Positions 1 through 9,619 of a DNA stretch of 64,000 nucleotides are shown here, piece after piece. Below the pieces are notes generated by a model, which searched no databases, was not told where the DNA came from, and saw only the letters and a list, made by a program, of their open reading frames with translations. Positions within the stretch are counted from its first letter, which is position 1. The number at the start of each line of letters is the position of its first letter. The position numbers and the translations under genes are program-made. The stretch covers positions 1,302,001-1,366,000 of the forward strand of contig NZ_LR134287.1 of assembly GCF_900636515.1 (NCBI RefSeq), in the 5' to 3' direction. Origin of the DNA: Neisseria animalis. Lineage in GTDB: Bacteria > Pseudomonadota > Gammaproteobacteria > Burkholderiales > Neisseriaceae.

Positions 1-25
1 AGAACAATCCTTCAAAGGCAGAAAA

Positions 26-1135
26 ATGTCTATTTCTTTCACCTTACCCGATACCCGCCCCTACCCCGAAACGCCTGTTAAAAACAATCTGCTGCTGAAT
101 GCTTCCAGCCTTGCCCACACCTCCTCTGCCGCGCAACGCAAACTGGCTGCAGAATCCTTGCAAACCGAAATTCGGGGGATGTTGCAGCAAAACTACTATC
201 TCGGTTTTTCGGTTGCCATGAGCATGGCTGCCGATTCGGAGAGTTACCGTGTCTTGCTCGACAGCCTCAATCAGGTATTGAATGCTGAAAATGATGATGA
301 AATCCAATGGTTTGCCATGCCGCTGGTTTTGGTAGCCGGTTGCAACCAAGCCCAAAGCATGAGCTTGACCGCTCCCGTTGCTGCATTAAATGCTTGTTTT
401 GAAAACTATCCCCACCTGCGCGCCCTCAATCAGGCTTCGTGGCTGCCGTTTTTGGTTTCTTCTACCGAATTGAGCGACATCAACGCAGGCCAATGGTTTC
501 AAGCCAAGCAAAATTTGGAAGCCGCGCAACAATTTGCCGCGGGCTTCAAGCCGTCTGAATTATCACTGCCAAGCGGCCAGTCGGTACACGTTGTTTTTGC
601 ACTGGGCTACGGCGACAGCAAAACTCAAGCCGCGCTGGGACAAAACCTGCTCAAGGCCGGCCTGCCGCTGATGCAGTTGTGGCAGGAAGCCCTGAATACA
701 GACGGCGTTACCCTGTTTGTCAATCCGCTTTCTCCTACCACGCCGCTGCGGGCATTAACCGAAGGCAGCCATATGCGCCAACGCATGGCGATGGACGTAT
801 TTTCCACCAATGCCATCCGCGCCATCAGGCTGCAAAGTCCCCGTGTCGGTGTGGCTGCCGCCGCACAACAGGGCGGAAAACTGCTGTTCAGCTTCAATGC
901 GACCGACAGCGCATTCGAGCTGGCGCCGCAAGTGTTCAACTGGGTATTGTCGCCCACCGACAATATTGCCGTTATCCAGCAAAACTTTTTGGATTTGATG
1001 GCGGAATGCCGTGTCGAACACCTTTACATGCTGAAAGAAGCATTACCCGAACACGCCGATGCGCCCACTTACGCACAAGCCTTAAAAGCAGACGGCTTTA
1101 ATCCGTTTTTCAGCAACGGGGCCGTCTGCAAATGA
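26..1135 (+). CDS. Conserved hypothetical protein, 369 aa
   Basis: I do not recognise this family. The protein has no signal peptide, no clear membrane segment and no cofactor motif, and it is rich in Ala, Leu and Gln, so it is probably cytoplasmic. Its codon use matches the surrounding housekeeping genes and a run of purines (AAAGGCAG) precedes the ATG, so it is a real gene. Its stop overlaps the start of the next gene (ATGA, 4 bp), so the two are co-transcribed and probably translationally coupled. No function is proposed. The promoter lies upstream of the window. Confidence 0.8.
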   Translation: MSISFTLPDTRPYPETPVKNNLLLNASSLAHTSSAAQRKLAAESLQTEIRGMLQQNYYLGFSVAMSMAADSESYRVLLDSLNQVLNAENDDEIQWFAMPLVLVAGCNQAQSMSLTAPVAALNACFENYPHLRALNQASWLPFLVSSTELSDINAGQWFQAKQNLEAAQQFAAGFKPSELSLPSGQSVHVVFALGYGDSKTQAALGQNLLKAGLPLMQLWQEALNTDGVTLFVNPLSPTTPLRALTEGSHMRQRMAMDVFSTNAIRAIRLQSPRVGVAAAAQQGGKLLFSFNATDSAFELAPQVFNWVLSPTDNIAVIQQNFLDLMAECRVEHLYMLKEALPEHADAPTYAQALKADGFNPFFSNGAVCK

Positions 1136-1596
1136 AGCATTATCACATCTTATTTGTCTGCCTCGGCAACATCTGCCGCTCTCCGATGGCAGAATGTGTT
1201 TTGCGCCATCTTGCCTCCGAAGCCGGTGTCGGTCAGCGCATCATAGTAGAGAGTGCCGGCACTTCCGGCTGGCACGACGGTGAGAATATGCACGCCGGCA
1301 CCCGTAAAATCCTGACGAAACACGGCATCAGCCATCTTGGTTTTACCAGCAGCAAAGTGAAGAGCAGCGATATCGAACATTTTGATTTCATCATCGCGAT
1401 GGACGACAGCAATCTGAACGATTTGGAACGTCTGTTCGGAAAACATCCCGACAAGCTGTTCAAACTTACCGACCTGATTCCCGAAAGCGGCTACTCGTCC
1501 GTGCCGGATCCATGGTACACCGGCGACTTTGCGGAAACCTTCCGTCTCGTGGAGGCAGGCAGCTCCGCCTTGTTGAAAAAACTGGAACTCGTTTGA
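1132..1596 (+). CDS. Low-molecular-weight protein-tyrosine phosphatase
   Basis: A small cytoplasmic phosphatase of 154 aa, typical for the family. The N-terminal loop CLGNICRSPMAE contains the CX5R active site (Cys at residue 10, Arg at 16) followed by the invariant Ser-Pro-Met. The general-acid loop is the DPWY motif near residue 126. Family members remove phosphate from phosphotyrosine or from small phosphoesters; the substrate cannot be told from sequence. Partner genes for capsule or tyrosine kinases are absent, which argues against a Wzb role. It is the second gene of a two-gene unit and is followed by a DUS-type terminator. Confidence 0.93.
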   Translation: MKHYHILFVCLGNICRSPMAECVLRHLASEAGVGQRIIVESAGTSGWHDGENMHAGTRKILTKHGISHLGFTSSKVKSSDIEHFDFIIAMDDSNLNDLERLFGKHPDKLFKLTDLIPESGYSSVPDPWYTGDFAETFRLVEAGSSALLKKLELV

Positions 1597-1606
1597 GCTT
1601 AAGCAT

Positions 1607-1644
1607 AAAAAGCCGTCTGAATCAGCATTTGCAGACGGCTTTTT
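1607..1644 (+). terminator. DUS inverted-pair terminator
   Basis: The arms AAAAAGCCGTCTG and CAGACGGCTTTTT form a 13-bp stem ending in a T run, just after the phosphatase gene. One arm carries the CTGAA form of the uptake sequence and the other the TGCAGACGGC form. Confidence 0.85.
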
Positions 1645-1888
1645 ATGCTGTTTGCCCGATGCCCCGCACCCGAATACAAATCAATAGTTCATCAATATAA
1701 CCATTTGATTTAACAAAATATATTTTATCCAAATCCGCATAGTCGAAATCATCACAAACATCATTGCCCGGCATCATGACTTCCCCTCACTGTTATATCT
1801 GCCGATTAAATCCATACCCTGTTGCATTTTACGGGTATAATGAAGACTGGTAGTTTTACTCTAATATCATTTTCAAACACGGTTCACT

Positions 1889-3559
1889 ATGGAAAAGATT
1901 TGGCTTCAAAGCTATGAAGCGGGCGTTGCCCACGAAATTGACGTTACCCGTTATCAGTCGATTAACGATGTTTTCGAGCAAAGTACCCGAAAATTTTCGG
2001 ATAAACCTGCCTTCCAAAACATGGGCAAAATATTGACTTATGCGGAAACCGACCGTCTCTCTACCCAGTTTGCCTCTTATCTGCAAAATGTTTTAAAACT
2101 GCCGCGCGGCGAGCGCGTTGCCATCATGATGCCCAACCTGCTGCAATACCCCGTTGCCTTGTTCGGCATTTTGAAAGCCGGTCTGATTATCGTTAATACC
2201 AATCCGCTCTACACCCCGCGGGAGTTGGAACACCAATTAAAAGACAGCGGTGCGACCACCATCATCGTTTTGGAAAACTTCGCCAATACGCTGGAATTGG
2301 TGTTGCCGCGTACCGACATTCAAAACGTCATCGTCGCTTCGGTTGGCGAAATGTTCGGCGCAATCAAAGGCAACTTAATCAACTTTGTATTGCGGAAAGT
2401 CAAAAAAATGGTACCCGAATACCGCATTCCGCATGCCATCACTTTTCAGGCGGCATTAAAACAAGGTGCGGCACATACCTTCAAAACCGTTTCCGTTACC
2501 CGTGAAGATACCGCATTCATTCAATATACCGGCGGCACCACCGGTGTCGCAAAAGGTGCGGTATTGAGCCACGGCAACATCTGCGCCAATATGATGCAGG
2601 GACACGAATGGATTAAGCAAAAATTAAAAGAAGGCGAAGAAACCGTTATCGCTGCCCTGCCCCTGTATCATGTCTTTGCCCTAACCATCAACCTGATGAT
2701 TTTCTCCAGCATCGGTTCGAAAATCGTGTTGATTACCAACCCGCGCGACATGAAATCATTTATCGCCGACATGAAAAAAGAGCGCGTCAGCGTATTTGTC
2801 GGCGTCAATACTTTGTTCAACGGTCTGGTCAACCGCCCTGATTTTGCCGAAATCGACTTTTCCGGCTTGAAACTTTCATTTGGCGGCGGCATGGCCACCC
2901 AAAGAGCCGTAGCCGAAAAATGGAAAAAACTGACCGGCACGCCGATTGTCGAAGCCTACGGCCTCACGGAAGCCAGCCCCGGCGTTTGCGCCAACCCCTT
3001 GAATATCCCCGCCTATACCGGCTCTATCGGCCTGCCTGTCTGCTCGACCGAAGTCCAGCTCCGAAATGCAGACGGCACGGAAGTTCCCCAAGGGCAGCCG
3101 GGCGAAATGTGGGTACGGGGGCCGCAAGTCATGAAAGGCTACTGGAACCGTCCTGAAGAAACGGCCAAAGTTATCGACAAAGACGGCTGGCTGGAAACCG
3201 GCGATATTGCAGTCGTAGATGAAAAAGGCTGGTTTAAACTGGTTGACCGCAAAAAAGACCTGATTGTGGTTTCCGGCTTCAATGTTTACCCGAACGAAGT
3301 CGAAGAAGTCATCGCACACCACGACAAAGTTCTTGAAGTGGCCTGTATCGGTATTCCGAGCGAAAAAACCGGCGAAGCAATTAAAGTTTTCGTCGTCAAA
3401 AAAGATTCTTCGCTTACCGAGGAAGAACTCATCGCTTTCTGCCGGACAGAACTGACCGCATACAAAGTACCCCGCAATATCGAATTCCGCGAGGAACTGC
3501 CCAAATCCAACGTAGGCAAAATCCTGCGCCGCGAGCTGCGGGACGAAAACAAAAACTGA
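1889..3559 (+). CDS. fadD: Long-chain fatty acid-CoA ligase
   Basis: An ATP-dependent acyl-CoA synthetase of the ANL superfamily, 556 aa. It activates long-chain fatty acids to acyl-AMP and then acyl-CoA at the inner face of the membrane. The AMP-binding P-loop YTGGTTGVAKG is at about residues 212-222. The A5 motif (EAYGLTEASP) is near 355. The hinge region ETGDIAVVDEKG and DRKKDLIVVSGFNVYP is near 435-470, and the catalytic lysine motif SNVGKILRREL lies close to the C-terminus. Length and motif order fit FadD. It stands alone, with a DUS-pair terminator after it. No other beta-oxidation gene is in the window, so the activated acids may feed phospholipid recycling. Confidence 0.93.
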   Translation: MEKIWLQSYEAGVAHEIDVTRYQSINDVFEQSTRKFSDKPAFQNMGKILTYAETDRLSTQFASYLQNVLKLPRGERVAIMMPNLLQYPVALFGILKAGLIIVNTNPLYTPRELEHQLKDSGATTIIVLENFANTLELVLPRTDIQNVIVASVGEMFGAIKGNLINFVLRKVKKMVPEYRIPHAITFQAALKQGAAHTFKTVSVTREDTAFIQYTGGTTGVAKGAVLSHGNICANMMQGHEWIKQKLKEGEETVIAALPLYHVFALTINLMIFSSIGSKIVLITNPRDMKSFIADMKKERVSVFVGVNTLFNGLVNRPDFAEIDFSGLKLSFGGGMATQRAVAEKWKKLTGTPIVEAYGLTEASPGVCANPLNIPAYTGSIGLPVCSTEVQLRNADGTEVPQGQPGEMWVRGPQVMKGYWNRPEETAKVIDKDGWLETGDIAVVDEKGWFKLVDRKKDLIVVSGFNVYPNEVEEVIAHHDKVLEVACIGIPSEKTGEAIKVFVVKKDSSLTEEELIAFCRTELTAYKVPRNIEFREELPKSNVGKILRRELRDENKN

Positions 3560-3584
3560 TTCGTGCGGGTTTGATTCCTTCTCT

Positions 3585-3620
3585 ATGCCGTCTGCAAAAT
3601 CCGCAATTTGCAGACGGCAT
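3585..3620 (+). terminator. DUS inverted-pair terminator after fadD
   Basis: ATGCCGTCTGCAAA and its exact reverse complement form a 14-bp stem with an 8-nt loop, followed by TTTG. This is the CTGCAAA form of the uptake sequence. Confidence 0.8.
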
Positions 3621-3701
3621 TTTGCCGATTTGCAACAATTCCGTTTCCCGTTTGCCAGCCGCGCTGCTTCACGGTAAAATCACATATTCCAACATGGGTA
3701 G

Positions 3702-5342
<1,641 letters not shown>

Positions 5343-5356
5343 TACTGATTGGTCAT

Positions 5357-5386
5357 AAAAAATACCTCCCGACAAGGGAGGTATTT
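5357..5386 (+). terminator. Intrinsic terminator of pyrG
   Basis: AAAAATACCTCCC, loop GACAA, GGGAGGTATTTT: a stem of at least 11 bp ending in T residues. It is not of the DUS type. Confidence 0.9.
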
Positions 5387-5467
5387 TCGCTATTTCTTTT
5401 CTCTTGTTGCAAAGCCGGTTCCGGCTCATGGCTGTTGATTCCAATTTCAATCATGTTAGAATAATTC

Positions 5468-5574
5468 TATAGTCGAATAAAATAAGAATGAGACAAGGCA
5501 GCGAAGCCGCAGACAGTACACATAGTACGGCAAGGCAAAGCAACGCTGTATCATTCTTATTTTAAATGACTATA
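5468..5574 (+). repeat. Correia-like repeat element (CREE/NEMIS), copy 1
   Basis: A 107-bp element running from TATAGTCGAATAAAATAAG to CTTATTTTAAATGACTATA, with imperfect terminal inverted repeats of about 26 bp. The internal GGCAGCGAAGCCGCAGACAG and TAGTACGGCAAGGC segments match Correia repeat elements as known from pathogenic Neisseria. There is a TA dinucleotide at each end, as expected for a TA target duplication. Confidence 0.92.
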
Positions 5575-5578
5575 CACA

Positions 5579-5675
5579 GTATTTGAGCGGCTGTTACCAA
5601 TGGGCAACGGGTCGCCCTCCTGCTTGGCACAGGACGCGGTTTATGCCGGTTCGAGTCCGGCCGCCGCTCAAATAC
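5579..5675 (+). ncRNA. tRNA-like folded element (atypical; may be a degenerate tRNA)
   Basis: A perfect 13-bp outer stem pairs GTATTTGAGCGGC with GCCGCTCAAATAC. Inside it lies a canonical T-arm (GCCGG-TTCGAGT-CCGGC, 5645-5661). A central hairpin TCCTG-CTTGGCA-CAGGA (5618-5634) would give anticodon UGG if read as an anticodon arm. A first hairpin (5593-5608) resembles a 6-bp D-arm with a 4-nt loop and one mismatch. The spacing does not fit a normal cloverleaf: there are 9 extra nt between the first and central hairpins, one unpaired base before the acceptor 3' strand, and no encoded CCA. It could be a divergent tRNA, an allo-tRNA-like molecule, a tRNA relic or another structured RNA. Confidence 0.35.
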
Positions 5676-5707
5676 TCCCATTCAATATCAAATACTCCCA
5701 TTCAATA
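5668..5707. repeat. 20-bp tandem direct repeat at the 3' end of the tRNA-like element
   Basis: TCAAATACTCCCATTCAATA occurs twice in direct succession (5668-5687 and 5688-5707). The first copy begins inside the 3' strand of the outer stem of the tRNA-like element. Duplication of a tRNA 3' end is what attachment-site recombination leaves behind, but no integrase gene is present. Confidence 0.85.
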
Positions 5708-5771
5708 ACTGATGGCTGCCTTTATCGTGCAGCGTATTCAGGTAAAACATCATTTAGGCAGTTTGGCAAGG

Positions 5772-6065
5772 TTACGTTGATTTTATGGCTTTTACGTCAT
5801 ATTTTGATAAATCAATATCCACTAAAGCCCAAATCATACCTTGAAAATCCGGGTTATTGGCGTGGTCGGATACTATTTTGGCGAGTGGAATTTCTTCGCC
5901 ATCGTCTGAAATGCCGTCCAAATGCAGATATATCGCTTCGCACGAGCTTTTGATGGCATCATCAATGCTATCACCAGCACTAAAACATCCCGGCAAATCA
6001 GGAACAATCACCCCAAAGCATTCGCTTGGAGTGCTAGGAGGTTCAATGGCGATTGAGTAGTACAT
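5772..6065 (-). CDS. HicB-family antitoxin-like protein, apparently without HicA
   Basis: A 97-aa protein. The N-terminal half reads YYSIAIEPP...FGVIVPDLPGCFSAGDSIDDAI, the partially degraded RNase H fold typical of HicB antitoxins. The ATG follows a GGAGAAAATT ribosome-binding site. HicB normally neutralises the mRNA-cleaving toxin HicA encoded directly upstream. Here only about 115 bp separate it from the next gene and they contain no HicA reading frame. No C-terminal DNA-binding domain can be made out. It may be an orphan antitoxin, a remnant of a lost pair, or a stand-alone member of the UPF0150-like family. It lies next to the tRNA-like repeat, which hints at transfer. Confidence 0.75.
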   Translation of the reverse strand: MYYSIAIEPPSTPSECFGVIVPDLPGCFSAGDSIDDAIKSSCEAIYLHLDGISDDGEEIPLAKIVSDHANNPDFQGMIWALVDIDLSKYDVKAIKST

Positions 6066-6179
6066 AATTTTCTCCTTACATAAGCTGGATTATTTCAATT
6101 CAGCCGAAAAAATCCGGTTGCCGGTTTTGCCTCATAAACCGCGCAGCAACAACGTATCACTTTACCTTAAAAGGCCGTA

Positions 6180-7487
6180 TCAGTAAAACGCCTGAAACGG
6201 CTCATACACCGGCCACCACCCTTCTTCAGCCGACTGATTACAATCGGTACGGAAATTTGCAACCGCCAAACAATGTTGACCGGAAACATCGGCCAGTACC
6301 GGCCAATGGCGGCGGACGGCAGGCAAAACGTGTGCTTCCTGCAAAATTTTGCCGACGGTTTTACTGCCGTATGCTTGGGCAATATGATCTCCTGTATGAA
6401 ACGTCCGAATCATACCCTGCTGATGAAGCGCTGCTTCGGATAAACCGTTCGGGTGCGGTTTCAAGACAAAACCTGCCGTCTGCAAAATGGTTTGCAGACG
6501 GCCTTTCAACGGTTTTTCCGTCCACGGAAGCCGATGTTCCCACCCCTTAGGCAACAGCCGCAAGCGGTTTCGGTAGGCATAAATATCTGCTTGCGGCAAA
6601 CGCCATTCGCCTTGCTCTGCCTGCAGCAGTACCCTTTCCATCTCATGAACAACGGCTTGAGGTGCGGTAACATCATGACTGCGTAAAAAGTGCAGCAACA
6701 CATGGCGACGGCGCAAATCATCTGATGCCCGCCATTTGGCTATATCGAAAAAACCATCGGAGCATATATCTTGATAATCTGCTTCGATTACCTGATCCAA
6801 TAATGCTAAATCCTGCTGCAACGACCGGATATTGGCTAAAATATGCCGTTGCACCGAAGGTATCCGCAACTGCCAGTGAGGAAGCACCTCATTGCGAAAC
6901 CAGTTTCGCAAAAAGCGGTTGTCCGCATTGCTTTCATCTTCTACATAATCCAGCCCTTGCTCTTCAGCATAAGCCGCCAAATCGCAACGGCCAAATTCCA
7001 ACAGAGGCCGCCAAATTCTCGTTTGGCTGTTCAGATTCCGCCAAACCGGCATGGCGGCCAATCCGCGTAATCCGCCACCGCGTACGGCAGCCAGCAAAAA
7101 GGTTTCCGCCTGATCGTCCTGATGGTGTGCCAAGGCGACAATATCGCTCAGGCCGTCTGCAAATACACGGTAACGCTGCTTTCTGGCGGCGGCTTCGATG
7201 CCTGAGCCGTCTTGCTCGATTTGTATGCGTACTACCCGCAGCGGAATATTCAAGCGGCTGCATAAGTTTTGGCAAAACCCTGCCCATATATCGGCGTTCT
7301 CACTCAAACCGTGATGAACATGAACCGCACGCAAATCAAAACGGTGTTGCCGTGCAGCCCGCGCCAACAAATGCAATAATACGACTGAATCCAAACCGCC
7401 GCTCAAACCGACTTCAATGCGGGAAAAGTCCTCAAGCTTGGGAAAACCGCGCATAAATTGTTCAAACAAATCCATTGTCGCTTTCAA
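6180..7487 (-). CDS. tilS: tRNA(Ile)-lysidine synthetase
   Basis: Uses ATP to attach lysine to C34 of the CAU-anticodon isoleucine tRNA so that it reads AUA; essential in most bacteria. The N-type ATP pyrophosphatase loop SGGLDS is at residues 29-34. The family motif HHQDDQAETFL follows near residues 120-130. The C-terminal substrate-binding region reaches residue 435, the usual length. The start could be the first ATG or MDLFEQF four codons later. It lies downstream of accA on the same strand, a common pairing in beta- and gammaproteobacteria. An inverted DUS pair lies inside the coding sequence near 6473-6505. Confidence 0.93.
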   Translation of the reverse strand: MKATMDLFEQFMRGFPKLEDFSRIEVGLSGGLDSVVLLHLLARAARQHRFDLRAVHVHHGLSENADIWAGFCQNLCSRLNIPLRVVRIQIEQDGSGIEAAARKQRYRVFADGLSDIVALAHHQDDQAETFLLAAVRGGGLRGLAAMPVWRNLNSQTRIWRPLLEFGRCDLAAYAEEQGLDYVEDESNADNRFLRNWFRNEVLPHWQLRIPSVQRHILANIRSLQQDLALLDQVIEADYQDICSDGFFDIAKWRASDDLRRRHVLLHFLRSHDVTAPQAVVHEMERVLLQAEQGEWRLPQADIYAYRNRLRLLPKGWEHRLPWTEKPLKGRLQTILQTAGFVLKPHPNGLSEAALHQQGMIRTFHTGDHIAQAYGSKTVGKILQEAHVLPAVRRHWPVLADVSGQHCLAVANFRTDCNQSAEEGWWPVYEPFQAFY

Positions 7488-7806
7488 ATCATTTCAAAAT
7501 ATCCGCCAAACGTCTTTCGGAACAAACGCTCTGACACCACCGCATCATGCAGAATGCAATCAGGCAGCAAACCGCAAACAGTACGGAGCGGAGAGCCTGC
7601 TGCTTCGACCGTTCAGCCAAATGCCCTCTTGGAGCAAGGCGCGGCAGTTTGGCATCATTCTGTGTGAAAAGGCGATACAGCCGAAATTTCCATGTATCCT
7701 GAAAATGTACGCAGATAACCATTTTGCAGACGGCCTTTTGCTGTGTTTTCAGGCATTTTCTATAAAAAACAAGCAGGCTTAAGCCTGCTTGCTGCAATGG
7801 TAACGG
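7488..7806. other. Intergenic spacer between accA and tilS
   Basis: Contains the accA terminator and one reverse-oriented DUS (about 7723-7739). The rest is degenerate sequence with faint similarity (ATGCAGAATG, AAACAGTACGG) to other repeat-like spacers in the window. The only long frame (102 aa, minus strand) has no recognisable start signal or family motif and is not called as a gene. Confidence 0.6.
7770..7791 (-). terminator. Intrinsic terminator of accA
   Basis: CAAGCAGGCTT/AAGCCTGCTTG is a perfect palindrome. On the minus strand it is followed by a T-rich run (TTTTTTAT). Confidence 0.88.
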
Positions 7807-8766
7807 TTATTTTTCCGTAAATTTTCCGTATGCCATAATACGGTCGAAACGGCGGTCCAGCAGATCTGCCATCGGCAAGGCTTGCGCTTCGTACAGTTGT
7901 GCTTCCAATACGGTTTTCACGCTGCTCATTACCGCTTCGTAATTGCGGTGTGCACCGCCCAGCGGTTCATCAATAACACGGTCGATCAGATTCAGCTCTT
8001 TCAAGCGTTGCGCGGTAATGCCCAAAGCCTGTGCGGCATCGGCGGCTTTTTCGGCGGTTTTCCATAAAATCGACGCGCAACCTTCCGGAGAAATAACCGA
8101 ATAAGTAGAATATTGCAACATATTGACATAATCGCCGACAGCAATCGCCAGCGCGCCGCCGGAACCGCCTTCGCCGATAATGGTACACAATACCGGCACG
8201 CGCAGACGGGTTAATTCATACAAATTGCGGCCGATGGCTTCGGATTGGCCGCGCTCTTCCGCGCCAATGCCCGGATACGCGCCCGGGGTATCGACAAAAG
8301 TCATCACCGGCAGACCGAATTTTTCCGCCGTCTGCATCAGGCGCAGGGCTTTGCGGTAGCCTTCGGGGCGCGGCATGCCGAAGTTGCGGCGGATTTTTTC
8401 TTTGGTATCCCGACCTTTCTGATGGCCGATAACCACTACGCTTTGGCCGTTGAAACGTGCCAAGCCGCCGACAACGGCATAGTCGTCCGCATAATGGCGG
8501 TCGCCGTGCAGCTCTTCAAAATCGGTAAACAGCGCATCGATGTAATCCAGCGTGTAAGGACGCTGCGGGTGGCGCGAGACCTGTGAAATTTGGGCAGGTG
8601 TCAGCTTGCTGAAAATGGATTTGGTCAGATCATTGCTTTTCTTTTGCAGGCGGGCAATTTCATCGGAAATATCCACTGCCGACTCACCCTGTACAAACCG
8701 CAGCTCGTCAATTTTATTGGTAAGCTCGGCAATCGGTTGTTCAAAGTCCAAAAAAACAGGTTTCAT
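7807..8766 (-). CDS. accA: Acetyl-CoA carboxylase carboxyltransferase subunit alpha
   Basis: The alpha half of the carboxyltransferase that moves CO2 from carboxybiotin to acetyl-CoA, giving malonyl-CoA for fatty acid synthesis; it works as a complex with AccD. The protein is 319 aa, as expected for proteobacteria. Visible family features are the N-terminal helical segment, the [17 protein letters not shown] stretch, the [15 protein letters not shown] motif, and the [11 protein letters not shown] oxyanion loop. The gene stands alone; the intrinsic terminator lies 15 bp beyond the stop. accD and accBC are not in the window. Confidence 0.96.
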   Translation of the reverse strand: MKPVFLDFEQPIAELTNKIDELRFVQGESAVDISDEIARLQKKSNDLTKSIFSKLTPAQISQVSRHPQRPYTLDYIDALFTDFEELHGDRHYADDYAVVGGLARFNGQSVVVIGHQKGRDTKEKIRRNFGMPRPEGYRKALRLMQTAEKFGLPVMTFVDTPGAYPGIGAEERGQSEAIGRNLYELTRLRVPVLCTIIGEGGSGGALAIAVGDYVNMLQYSTYSVISPEGCASILWKTAEKAADAAQALGITAQRLKELNLIDRVIDEPLGGAHRNYEAVMSSVKTVLEAQLYEAQALPMADLLDRRFDRIMAYGKFTEK

Positions 8767-8977
8767 AAAATGAAGCTCTCACTACTGGGATTTTGATTCT
8801 GTATCATCATACGCTAATCAGGCATTTTTAGCAGCATTTCGTGCAAAAAATATCTGCATTGTTGCCGGAAACGCCATCATATCTGCCTGCCTGAAAAATA
8901 GTGCAGATACACTAAAAATACAGCAACGCCGTATCTTATGCTAAACTCGGCTTGAGTTCAATCTTTTCCACCGGCTT

Positions 8978-9382
8978 ATGAAAAACGACCACGACAACGG
9001 CGCAATGCGTTTGGACAAATGGCTTTGGGCGGCACGTTTTTTCAAAACACGCGCGCTGGCACAAAAACACATCGAATTGGGACGTGTCCAAGTTAACGGC
9101 AGCAAAGTGAAAAACAGTAAAAACATCAGCGCCGGCGATACCATTGATTTGACGCTCAATTCCCTGCCCTACAAAATCAAGGTGCTGGCACTCAACCACC
9201 AGCGCCGTCCCGCGCCGGAAGCACGTTTGCTCTATGAAGAAGACATGAAAACCGCTGCCGAACGCGAGGCGCAGAAGCTGCTCGATCAAGCCAGCCGCAT
9301 TACCGCTGCTTACCCCGACGGCCGCCCGACCAAACGCGACCGCCGCCAACTCGACAAGGTCAAGCGCGACAGTTGGCTGTAA
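8978..9382 (+). CDS. hslR: Heat-shock protein 15 (S4-domain RNA-binding protein)
   Basis: A 134-aa protein with the S4 RNA-binding fold near the N-terminus (MRLDKWLWAARFFKTRALA, then GRVQVNGSKV, residues about 10-55) and a basic C-terminal tail rich in Arg and Lys. HslR binds free 50S subunits that carry a nascent peptidyl-tRNA and helps recycle them after heat shock. The start ATG at 8978 adds nine residues before the S4 core; the in-frame ATG at 9005 is an alternative. It is monocistronic, followed by an imperfect DUS-derived hairpin. Confidence 0.93.
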   Translation: MKNDHDNGAMRLDKWLWAARFFKTRALAQKHIELGRVQVNGSKVKNSKNISAGDTIDLTLNSLPYKIKVLALNHQRRPAPEARLLYEEDMKTAAEREAQKLLDQASRITAAYPDGRPTKRDRRQLDKVKRDSWL

Positions 9383-9393
9383 ACATACTTTTT

Positions 9394-9457
9394 ATGCCGT
9401 CTGCAATTTACCGTTGCCATCGGTGTGGGAACGGTAATTTTTAGAGACGGTATTTTT
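9394..9457 (+). terminator. Decayed DUS inverted pair after hslR
   Basis: ATGCCGTCTGCAATTTACCGTT can pair with AACGGTAATTTTTAGAGACGGTAT across a 14-nt loop and is followed by TTTTT. The second arm has lost the exact uptake sequence, so this may be a terminator whose uptake function has eroded. Confidence 0.6.
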
Positions 9458-9576
9458 CAGCAAACAAACCGTCTGTTCTTCAACATCTGCCACATAACGG
9501 CTTGATTTGCTGATTTTGCAGACGGCATATCAAGCATTCAGGCCGTCTGCAAATACGCCGTCAGTCTGTTATAAAT

Positions 9577-9603
9577 AAAACAGGCAGGAATGCCTGCCTG
9601 TTT
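9577..9603 (-). terminator. Intrinsic terminator of the porin-like gene
   Basis: AAACAGGCAGG, loop AATG, CCTGCCTGTTT. On the minus strand it is followed by TTTATTTAT. It lies 17 bp beyond the stop of the porin-like gene. Confidence 0.88.
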
Positions 9604-9619
9604 GATGATGTCGCCAATC

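Larger units (their letters stand above)
5343..5771. other. Intergenic region with terminator, CREE, tRNA-like element and direct repeat
   Basis: This gene-free stretch holds, in order, the pyrG terminator, a Correia-like element, a tRNA-like folding sequence and a 20-bp tandem direct repeat. Open frames crossing it are readings of these elements and are not credible genes. Confidence 0.7.

Noticed and set aside
5579..5675. Selenocysteine tRNA (selC)
   Set aside because: The central loop does not offer a TCA anticodon, the long variable arm is missing, and no selA or selB is in the window.
5668..5707. CRISPR-like direct repeats
   Set aside because: Only two copies without spacers and no cas genes.
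5600..5953. 117-aa frame running through the tRNA-like element
   Set aside because: It reads through structured RNA and the direct repeats, overlaps the HicB-like gene on the other strand and has no ribosome-binding site.
7489..7797. 102-aa frame between accA and tilS
   Set aside because: No ribosome-binding site, it overlaps the accA terminator and has no recognisable motif or gene-like composition.
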